Part shown: piece after piece, positions 6,469 through 11,847 of the stretch
Layout: every line of letters begins with the position of its first letter
Position numbering within the stretch: position 1 is the first letter of the stretch
Notes under the pieces: model-generated
What the model was told of the DNA's origin: nothing
What the model saw: only the letters and a program-made list of their open reading frames with translations
The model's database searches: none
Translations under genes and position numbers: made by a program
Assembly (NCBI GenBank): GCA_905193585.1
Contig: CAJJPG010000052.1
Coordinates: forward strand, 1-11,847
Length of the DNA: 11,847 bases
Direction: 5' to 3'
Source of the DNA: an uncultured Oscillospiraceae bacterium
GTDB lineage: Bacteria > Bacillota > Clostridia > Oscillospirales > Acutalibacteraceae

Positions 6469-7208
6469 TGGCAGAACCGATTTTACAGGTAAAGCACCTT
6501 TCAAAGACTTTCGGCAAGCACGAGGTGCTGCGGGATATTGATTTCTCGGTAAACGCGGGTGACGTTACAAGCATTATAGGCGCGTCGGGCTCGGGTAAAT
6601 CCACCCTTTTGCGCTGTATAAACCTGCTTGAAACGCCGACATCGGGCGAAATACTTTACCACGATACCAATATTGATAAAATTAAGGGCGGCGCCAGCGC
6701 CTACCGCTCGCATGTGGGAATGGTTTTCCAGTCCTTTAACCTTTTCAATAATATGACCGTACTTAAAAACTGTATGATAGGGCAGACTAAGGTGCTGGGC
6801 AAATCAAGGGCAGAGGCGAAAGAGACAGCTATGAAATACCTTGAAAAGGTAGGAATGGCGCCTTATATCAACGCAAAGCCCTCGCAGCTTTCGGGCGGGC
6901 AAAAGCAGCGCGTAGCAATTGCCCGCGCACTGGCTATGAACCCCGAGGTTCTTTTGTTCGATGAGCCCACAAGCGCGCTCGACCCGCAAATGGTCGGCGA
7001 GGTTTTAAGCGTTATGCGAACGCTGGCGGCAGAGGGGCTTACAATGATAGTTGTTACCCACGAAATGGCGTTTGCAAGGGACGTCTCCTCCCACGTGGTA
7101 TTTATGGCGGACGGGGTTATCTGCGAGGAGGGTACACCCGCGGATATATTTGAAAACCCGAAAAACGCTAAAACACGCGAATTTCTTACAAGATTTTTTG
7201 AAAAATAA
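6468..7208 (+). CDS. Amino-acid ABC transporter ATP-binding protein, probably for lysine
   Basis: The cytosolic motor of the importer, 246 residues, of the GlnQ/HisP (polar amino acid) group. Visible motifs are Walker A GASGSGKST (38-46), Q-loop Q88 in MVFQSFNLF, signature LSGGQKQR (141-148), Walker B VLLFDEP (161-167), D-loop SALD and H-loop H198 in VVTHEM. Nothing is missing. There is no C-terminal regulatory domain, as is usual for this group. The ATG overlaps the permease stop by one base, with AAAGGAG about nine bases upstream. The last gene of the operon; a terminator follows in the repeat element about 85 bases downstream. Confidence 0.95.
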   Translation: MAEPILQVKHLSKTFGKHEVLRDIDFSVNAGDVTSIIGASGSGKSTLLRCINLLETPTSGEILYHDTNIDKIKGGASAYRSHVGMVFQSFNLFNNMTVLKNCMIGQTKVLGKSRAEAKETAMKYLEKVGMAPYINAKPSQLSGGQKQRVAIARALAMNPEVLLFDEPTSALDPQMVGEVLSVMRTLAAEGLTMIVVTHEMAFARDVSSHVVFMADGVICEEGTPADIFENPKNAKTREFLTRFFEK

Positions 7209-7292
7209 GGCTGATTAAGGGGTTGCAATATAGATATTAGACGTTAGATTTTAGACGTTAGATAGAAATACCCTTCAGTCACTAACGTGACA

Positions 7293-7343
7293 GCTCCCCT
7301 CTGTTTTGACTTACATCAAAAAGAAGGGAGCCGATTTTTTTTT
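7293..7343 (+). terminator. Intrinsic terminator of the lysine importer operon (left half of repeat)
   Basis: GCTCCCCT and TTTTGA (7293-7309) pair with TCAAAA and AAGGGAGC (7316-7331), with a few mismatches and one bulged C, and a run of nine Ts follows (7335-7343). This is a standard intrinsic terminator on the + strand, about 85 bases after the ATPase stop. Confidence 0.8.
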
Positions 7344-7376
7344 GCAAAACAAAGGCTCCCCTGTGTAAGGGGAGCT
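7340..7376 (-). terminator. Intrinsic terminator of the pot operon (right half of repeat)
   Basis: Read on the - strand, GCTCCCCT (7375-7368) pairs with AGGGGAGC (7362-7355) around a 5-base loop and leads into a T-rich CTTTGTTTTG tail. An extra perfect 7-bp hairpin, CAAAACC/GGTTTTG, lies just before it (7379-7395). It lies about 70 bases beyond the potD stop. The T-tract is interrupted, so efficiency is uncertain. Confidence 0.6.
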
Positions 7377-7441
7377 GGCAAAACCGCAGGTTTTGACTGA
7401 TGGGTTGTCATTAATCTGCCGTCTAATATCTACCATCTAAA

Positions 7442-8548
7442 TCAGTGCAGCTTAACCTCGCTCCACAGCTTTTCGTAGTAGGTTCTGGTGTCGGTATCAA
7501 TATCGTGGTAATATTGCACCTTTGGCATAGCAGTCTCGGCGGGGTAGAGTACCTCGTTCTGATAATAGCAGTAATCCTTATTGTTTACTACCGCCGTGTT
7601 GGGGGATGCGTAGCCTAAATATTCGGCGTTAGCCGTCGCGACGTCGGGATCAAGCAGGAAGTTTATATACATAAGCGCCGCTTCAACGTTTTTGGCGTTT
7701 TTCGGTATGCAAATCGAATCGACAAAAATATTAGTGCCCTCTTCGGGGTAGAAGAATTTAAGGTCTTTGTTAACGTCCATCATGGTAAGGCAGTCGCCCG
7801 CATAGTAGGGGGCAATTGATGCTTCGCCCGTTTCCATTTTGCTGAAAACCTCGTCCATAACATAATCCTGAAGATTATTTTTGCCCTTTTTAAGCAGTTC
7901 TGCGGCGGCGTCCCAATCAGCCTTGTTCGTGGTGTTGAGATCCTGACCCAAAATCATCTGCGCGGTCATAAACGCGTCGCGCGGATTATCGAAATTAAGC
8001 GCCATATCCTTATATTTCTCATCCCATAAAACGTTCCACGAGTGCTTAATATCCGCCCCCGTGAGCTTTTCGTTATAAACTATGCCTACCATACCCACGT
8101 TGTAGGGAACGCTGTATTCATCCTTTTCGTCAAAGAAAAGCCCCTTGTACTTTGAGTCTATAAGGTCATAGTTTGAAATTTTAGAGGTATCAATTTTTTG
8201 CAGCATATCCTCACTTATAAGGCGCTCTATCATATAATCCGAGGGGATTATTATATCATAGCTGACGCCTGCACTTTTAATTTGAGAATACATAGTTTCG
8301 TTGCTTACATAATTTAGGTATTTAACCTTGATTCCGGTAAGCTTTTCAAATTCCTTGTTAACGTCCATGGAATCATCCTCGCCGTCCGAAATATATTTGC
8401 CCCAGTTGTAAACCGTGAGGGTAGTCCCCTTAAGGCTTTGGTCGAACTTTGCGCGGAGGTTAAGCTCCTTATATTTGTATCCGCAGCCCGTAAGCGCGGC
8501 GGAGATTGTAATTACAAGCGTTATTATTAAAGCAATTGTCTTTTTCAT
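7442..8548 (-). CDS. potD: Spermidine/putrescine ABC transporter substrate-binding lipoprotein PotD
   Basis: Extracytoplasmic polyamine receptor, 368 residues. The signal peptide ends in lipobox LTGC with C22 as the lipidated cysteine. The mature part has the PotD layout: LTVYNWGKYISDG (W49, Y52), a PSDYM motif (S103, Y105), VPYNVGMVGIVYN, a FVDSICIPKNA segment with D277, and GYASPN (Y313). From what I recall of E. coli PotD, W49, Y52, S103, Y105, D277 and Y313 match ligand-contact positions, while two aromatic positions that are Trp there are Tyr (about 248-249) and Phe (275) here. Polyamine binding is likely, but the preferred amine cannot be fixed. The start is ATG with AAAGGA about nine bases upstream, inside the end of potC, four bases away. 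Last gene of potABCD. Confidence 0.92.
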   Translation of the reverse strand: MKKTIALIITLVITISAALTGCGYKYKELNLRAKFDQSLKGTTLTVYNWGKYISDGEDDSMDVNKEFEKLTGIKVKYLNYVSNETMYSQIKSAGVSYDIIIPSDYMIERLISEDMLQKIDTSKISNYDLIDSKYKGLFFDEKDEYSVPYNVGMVGIVYNEKLTGADIKHSWNVLWDEKYKDMALNFDNPRDAFMTAQMILGQDLNTTNKADWDAAAELLKKGKNNLQDYVMDEVFSKMETGEASIAPYYAGDCLTMMDVNKDLKFFYPEEGTNIFVDSICIPKNAKNVEAALMYINFLLDPDVATANAEYLGYASPNTAVVNNKDYCYYQNEVLYPAETAMPKVQYYHDIDTDTRTYYEKLWSEVKLH

Positions 8549-8552
8549 TTAT

Positions 8553-9362
8553 CTAAATCCTTTCTTTCGTTTGTGATTTCTTTTCAGATTTTGTTTGCAG
8601 TACATTATAAAGTATTAACAGCACAAACACCGTTATGAATATAAGGGTGGAAAGCGCGTATGCGTCGGGTTTTACCGTCTTTTTCGTCATAGAGTATATC
8701 ACTATCGGCAAAGTCTGGTAATGCCCGCAGGTGAAATAGCTTATAACAAAATCATCGAGCGACAGTGTGAACGCCATTATAAACCCGGTAATAATTCCCG
8801 TGGAAATTGAGGGCAGCATTACCTTGAAAAACGCTTTTACGGGCGTGCAGCCGAGGTCCATAGCCGCCTCGGGTAAATTCGGGTCGGTCTGCTTTAATTT
8901 CGGAATTACCGAAAGAATAACATAGGGCAGGTTAAAGGTGATATGGGAAATAAGCACCGTTAAAAACCCGAGAGACTCCGAAAGCCCCAAAAGCTTGCCG
9001 ACGAATATGAACAGCAGCATAAGGGAAATACCCGTAACAATATCGGCGTTCATCATAGGAATTTGCGTGACCGACATTATGATTTTTTTAGGCATCTTGC
9101 GCCTTATTGCGGTAATTCCCACCGCCGCCGCCGTGCCGAGCACGGTAGATATTAAGGCGGAGGACACCGCAATTATTAGGGTGTGCTGCAGTGCGCTCAT
9201 CATTGCGGTATCGGATGTAAGCCCCGCGTACCAGCGGGTGGAAAAGCCGTTCATTACCCACACGCTGCCGCTGTCGTTGAATGAAAAAATAACCATAACC
9301 GCAACGGGGGCGTAAAGGAATAAAATAATAAGCGCCACATAAATTCGGGAGAGTATTTTCAC
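8553..9362 (-). CDS. potC: Spermidine/putrescine ABC transporter permease PotC
   Basis: The second membrane subunit of the polyamine importer, 269 residues, with six likely membrane segments and the EAA loop EAAMDLGCTPVKAFFKVMLP (165-184). The opening YVALIILFLYAPVAVMVIFSFN and the later FTLSLDDFVISYF stretch are typical of PotC. The start is GTG at 9362-9360, with a very strong GGAGG nine bases upstream. It overlaps the potB stop by four bases (GTGA), which points to coupled translation. The C-terminal tail is lysine-rich (KSEKKSQTKERI). Confidence 0.93.
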   Translation of the reverse strand: MKILSRIYVALIILFLYAPVAVMVIFSFNDSGSVWVMNGFSTRWYAGLTSDTAMMSALQHTLIIAVSSALISTVLGTAAAVGITAIRRKMPKKIIMSVTQIPMMNADIVTGISLMLLFIFVGKLLGLSESLGFLTVLISHITFNLPYVILSVIPKLKQTDPNLPEAAMDLGCTPVKAFFKVMLPSISTGIITGFIMAFTLSLDDFVISYFTCGHYQTLPIVIYSMTKKTVKPDAYALSTLIFITVFVLLILYNVLQTKSEKKSQTKERI

Positions 9363-10192
9363 ATTAACACACCTCCGTCATCACTGTCGGAGAACCTGTT
9401 CATTATAAACAGACATATCAGTATCATAACCATAAGCACCATAGATATTGCCGAGGCGATATTGTAATGCTCGGGGCCTGAATTGAAGAAATACTCAATC
9501 GTATCGCCTATAAGCATTGTTTTGGTGCCGCCGAGCTTTTGCGAAATGTAAAACGTGCTGACAGAAGGCACAAACACCATGGTAATGCCCGAAATAACGC
9601 CCGGCTTTGTAAGCGGAAAAATCACCCTTTTAAACTTGGTAAACGAGTTTGAGCCTAAGTCCTCGGCTGCTTCCAAAAGCGATTTATCCAGCTTTGACAT
9701 AACAGAGTAAATGGGCAAAATCATATACGGAATATAATCGTACACCATGCCGAGAATTACAGCACCGGGGGTTAAAAGCAGCTTTATGGGCTTATCAATA
9801 AGCCCGATTTTCTGCAAAAACGTATTTATAAGCCCCGTGTTTGAAAGTATGGTTATCCATGAATAGGTGCGTATGAGGAAGTTCATCCACATGGGAATCA
9901 TAATAATTATAAAAAGCATACGCTGCGAGGATATTTTAAGCTTTGTCATAAAATACGCCATGGGGTAGGCAAGCAGCAGCGTTATAACGGTGGAAACCGC
10001 GGCGTAGAGTATTGAAATTCCGAACGCTTTTTTATATTTGCCTATTGCCGTAATATTAGCGAGGGTAAAAACGCCGTTATTATCGGTAAGGGCGAAATAA
10101 AACATTATAACAAGCGGCACAATTATAAATATAGCTGACCAAACAATGTAGGGGGAGGCTACTATCTTGTTGCCGAAAGATTTTTTGTTCAC
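9359..10192 (-). CDS. potB: Spermidine/putrescine ABC transporter permease PotB
   Basis: The first membrane subunit of the polyamine importer, 277 residues, with about six membrane segments. The motif MIPMWMNFLIRTYSW (98-112) is typical of PotB, and the EAA loop EAAEDLGSNSFTKFKRVIFP lies at about 174-193. The start is GTG (AAC AAA follows), two bases after the potA stop. The GAGGAGGA ribosome-binding site is formed by the last glutamate codons of potA, so the two genes are tightly linked. Confidence 0.93.
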   Translation of the reverse strand: MNKKSFGNKIVASPYIVWSAIFIIVPLVIMFYFALTDNNGVFTLANITAIGKYKKAFGISILYAAVSTVITLLLAYPMAYFMTKLKISSQRMLFIIIMIPMWMNFLIRTYSWITILSNTGLINTFLQKIGLIDKPIKLLLTPGAVILGMVYDYIPYMILPIYSVMSKLDKSLLEAAEDLGSNSFTKFKRVIFPLTKPGVISGITMVFVPSVSTFYISQKLGGTKTMLIGDTIEYFFNSGPEHYNIASAISMVLMVMILICLFIMNRFSDSDDGGVLM

Positions 10193-10194
10193 GG

Positions 10195-11313
10195 CTATTC
10201 CTCCTCGATAACGTCGGAGAGGTGGTCAATTTCCTCACTGTAGGAGGAATAATCGCCGTAAAGTCCCGAATATTTCGATTTTTTCATAATGTGAATGGCG
10301 TCGGGCTCAATGAAAAGCCCCACGTTATCGCCCACAAAATGCTCATCGGTGGTTTGTATCATCCACTTAAAGCCGCCTATATCCACTATTATTTCATAGT
10401 GCACACCTAGGAACGCAACCGAAGTTACCGTGCCTGTAAGCATACCCTTTTCGGGGGGAACAATGTCCACGTCCTCGGGGCGGACTACAACGTCCACCGC
10501 CTCGTTTGCGGCAAAGCCTTTATCAAGGCAATCAAACCGCGCGCCTGAAAACTCAACGTAGAGGTCGCGCAGCATAATGCCGTCTACTATATTCGATTCG
10601 CCTATAAAGTCAGCCACAAAGGCATTCTGCGGCTCGTTGTAAATATCCTGCGGAGTGCCTACCTGCTGAATTTTGCCGCCGTCCATTACCACCACGCGGT
10701 CGGACATGGTGAGCGCCTCTTCCTGGTCGTGCGTTACAAAAACAAAGGTTATGCCTAACTGCTGCTGAATTTTTTTAAGCTCCTTTTGCATATCTTTACG
10801 GAGTTTAAGGTCAAGCGCGGCAAGCGGCTCGTCAAGCAGCAATACTTTCGGGTGATTCGCTATGGCGCGGGCAATAGCCACACGTTGCTGCTGACCGCCC
10901 GAAAGGGTATCAATATGCCGTTTTTCAAGCCCCGTAAGGTTTACAAGGCGCAGCATTTCGGCAACCTTTTCCTTTATCTCTTTTTCGGGGCGTTTTTTAA
11001 CCCGCAGCCCGAAAGCAATGTTTTCATACACGTTAAGGTGCGGAAACAGTGCATAACGCTGAAAAATGGTGTTAACCTGACGCTTATACGCCGGAACACC
11101 ATTTATTTTTTTGCCCTCAAACAAAATCTCGCCGCCGTCAGGCTCTAAAAAGCCGGCTATAAGCCGCAGGGTGGTGGTTTTACCGCAACCGGAGGGACCC
11201 AGCAGAGTTATAAACTCTTTATCCTTAATTTCAAGGTCAAGCCCGTCCAAAACCTGCTCGCCGTCAAAAGCGACCGAAATGTTTTTAAGCTCCACAATAT
11301 TTTCTTTTTCCAT
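10195..11313 (-). CDS. potA: Spermidine/putrescine ABC transporter ATP-binding protein PotA
   Basis: Cytosolic ATPase of the polyamine importer, 372 residues. The motifs are Walker A GPSGCGKTT (39-47), Q-loop Q85 in TIFQRYALFPH, signature LSGGQQQR (137-144), Walker B LLLDEPLAALD (158-168) and H-loop H195 in THDQEEA. After the ATPase domain, a C-terminal TOBE-type domain (about 235-345) contains VVVRPEDVDI and the G-T-V-T-S-V-A-F-L-G strand, as expected for PotA. I choose the ATG at 11313-11311, because AAAGGTGG lies seven bases upstream. A longer frame from a TTG at 11334 would place that site inside the coding region. The tail is acidic (EEIDHLSDVIEEE). First gene of potABCD. Confidence 0.94.
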   Translation of the reverse strand: MEKENIVELKNISVAFDGEQVLDGLDLEIKDKEFITLLGPSGCGKTTTLRLIAGFLEPDGGEILFEGKKINGVPAYKRQVNTIFQRYALFPHLNVYENIAFGLRVKKRPEKEIKEKVAEMLRLVNLTGLEKRHIDTLSGGQQQRVAIARAIANHPKVLLLDEPLAALDLKLRKDMQKELKKIQQQLGITFVFVTHDQEEALTMSDRVVVMDGGKIQQVGTPQDIYNEPQNAFVADFIGESNIVDGIMLRDLYVEFSGARFDCLDKGFAANEAVDVVVRPEDVDIVPPEKGMLTGTVTSVAFLGVHYEIIVDIGGFKWMIQTTDEHFVGDNVGLFIEPDAIHIMKKSKYSGLYGDYSSYSEEIDHLSDVIEEE

Positions 11314-11492
11314 AAAGCATCCACCTTTGTTCAAATTACTTCCCGTGAGGTACCCGCAGACTCTTCGTAATATGCCCTGAACAAAGGGTTTTTCATAGTT
11401 TTCAAAGGCCCTCTGACCCGAAACTACGGCATAAAATCTGAACCTGCTCTCTACACAGATGCTTAAACATATTTTGTTTAATGTCTAACTAA
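11314..11492 (-). promoter_or_regulatory. Long structured 5' leader of potABCD (candidate regulatory RNA)
   Basis: About 180 bases separate the predicted transcription start from the potA ATG. On the transcript, CCTTTGTTCA (11387-11378) is the perfect complement of TGAACAAAGG (11333-11324), which includes the potA ribosome-binding site. ATTAC/GTAAT just inside can extend this helix after a bulge. The first arm can also form its own CCCT/AGGG hairpin. Further upstream are TAAACA/TGTTTA, TAGTTT/AAACTA and TATGCC/GGCATA pairings. I match it to no riboswitch or T-box consensus that I can recall. Confidence 0.5.
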
Positions 11493-11498
11493 GTATTG

Positions 11499-11527
11499 AC
11501 TATACTATTAAAACGCTAAAATGTCAA
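11499..11527 (-). promoter_or_regulatory. Promoter of potABCD
   Basis: On the - strand, TTGACA (11527-11522) and TATAGT (11504-11499) are separated by exactly 17 bases. The predicted start is near 11492. The match to the housekeeping consensus is strong. Confidence 0.85.
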
Positions 11528-11700
11528 GTTTTTTTTGCGTTTTTTCTACATTTTTCTGCCGTATTTTGCGCCTTAAATTTTAATGCCTTTAAAATGCTCG
11601 TTTTTTCTCGCGTATACTCGCGTATGCTCACTTTTTGTTGTTTGAAAATTTTATAGGAAAACTTAGCTCCCTTTGGCGGGGCAACCTATTTATTTTGCAT
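11528..11700. other. Non-coding AT-rich gap between the divergent potA and ruvC promoters
   Basis: No gene is seen. The stretch is rich in T-runs and holds a 10-base tandem repeat CTCGCGTAT(A/G) at 11607-11626, followed by a partial third CTC, and a short GCTCC/GGGGC stem near 11667-11683 that may be a decayed end of the repeat family seen elsewhere in the window. Confidence 0.4.
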
Positions 11701-11712
11701 ACCAATAAATTC

Positions 11713-11741
11713 TTGAAGTATTAAAAAAAATATGATATAAT
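11713..11741 (+). promoter_or_regulatory. Promoter of ruvC with extended -10
   Basis: TTGAAG (11713-11718), a 17-base spacer and TATAAT (11736-11741), preceded by TGA to give the extended TGnTATAAT form. It is 33 bases upstream of the ruvC start. Confidence 0.8.
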
Positions 11742-11774
11742 ACTTTATTATGGAATAGTAAAGGTGGGCGGACA

Positions 11775-11847
11775 GTGCGTATTTTGGGAATAGACCCCGG
11801 CTATGCCACAATAGGCTACGGAATAATAGATTATTTTCGCGGCAAGT
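11775..11847 (+). CDS. ruvC: Holliday junction resolvase RuvC, N-terminal part (3' truncated by window)
   Basis: Only the first 24 codons are visible, starting at a GTG with AAGGTGG seven bases upstream. They read RILGIDPGYATIGYGIIDY after the initiator, the hallmark N-terminus of RuvC, with the first catalytic aspartate in GIDPG (D7). RuvC is the endonuclease that cuts Holliday junctions after RuvAB branch migration. The rest of the gene, including the other acidic residues, lies beyond the window. Confidence 0.88.
   Translation, partial: MRILGIDPGYATIGYGIIDYFRGK

Larger units (their letters stand above)
7231..7440. repeat. Palindromic repeat element with 13-bp terminal inverted repeats
   Basis: The ends carry TAGATATTAGACG (7231-7243) and its exact reverse complement (7420-7432). 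Inside, both halves hold related parts in opposite orientation: a CCCTTCAGTCA block then GACAGCTCCC on the left, and GGGGAGCTGGC then TGACTGATGGGTTGT on the right. The left end also has TTAGACGTTAGAT twice (7237-7249 and 7251-7263). There is no coding capacity. The layout resembles a small non-autonomous mobile element or dispersed palindromic repeat. It fills nearly the whole gap between two converging operons. Confidence 0.65.

Noticed and set aside
8938..9315. A 125-codon + strand frame opposite potC
   Set aside because: It is antisense to a conserved permease; its apparent hydrophobic stretches are the mirror of the permease codons.
11314..11492. The potA leader as a T-box, because of the GCGGGTACC stretch
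   Set aside because: The T-box core AGGGTGGNACCGCG is not present in the right order, the specifier-loop region is not recognisable, and the downstream genes are a polyamine importer.
11607..11626. A possible short tandem repeat or CRISPR-like array (CTCGCGTAT twice)
   Set aside because: There are only two copies of ten bases with no spacers; it is too small to be an array and may be chance.

Overview
The window looks like chromosome from a Gram-positive anaerobe of the class Clostridia, probably the Oscillospiraceae/Ruminococcaceae group. The basis is the tilS-hpt-ftsH gene order, strong AGGAGG-like ribosome-binding sites, frequent TTG and GTG starts, a lysine riboswitch that ends in an intrinsic terminator, a DUF3343 (Se/S-carrier-like) gene beside a class V aminotransferase, and short hairpin repeats of a kind common in gut clostridia. 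The assignment is inference; no rRNA or tRNA is present to confirm it.

Layout. (1) Positions 1-2754, + strand: the 3' end of tilS, then hpt and ftsH closely packed, closed by a perfect-stem hairpin terminator. (2) Positions 2800-2950: a hairpin-rich repeat remnant. (3) Positions 2983-4456, + strand: a promoter, a 72-residue DUF3343 protein and a cysteine desulfurase-like PLP enzyme, with a terminator-like hairpin between the two genes. (4) Positions 4477-7208, + strand: a near-consensus promoter, a lysine riboswitch with a terminator as expression platform, then a three-gene ABC importer (lipoprotein, permease, ATPase). The riboswitch identifies this as a probable lysine importer. (5) Positions 7231-7440: a palindromic repeat element holding a terminator for each of the two converging operons. 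(6) Positions 7442-11313, - strand: a compact potA-potB-potC-potD spermidine/putrescine importer operon. Its strong promoter lies about 180 nt upstream of potA, and the leader can fold so that a 10-bp helix hides the potA ribosome-binding site. (7) From 11713, + strand: an extended -10 promoter and the first codons of ruvC, cut by the window end.

The genes form separate housekeeping and uptake modules: tRNA modification, purine salvage and membrane proteolysis; a sulfur/selenium handling pair; a lysine importer; a polyamine importer; and Holliday-junction resolution. Most of this is conventional. The points most worth a second look are the potA leader, which matches no riboswitch class I recognise, the DUF3343/desulfurase pair with its intercistronic hairpin, and the repeat element that serves as a two-way terminator.
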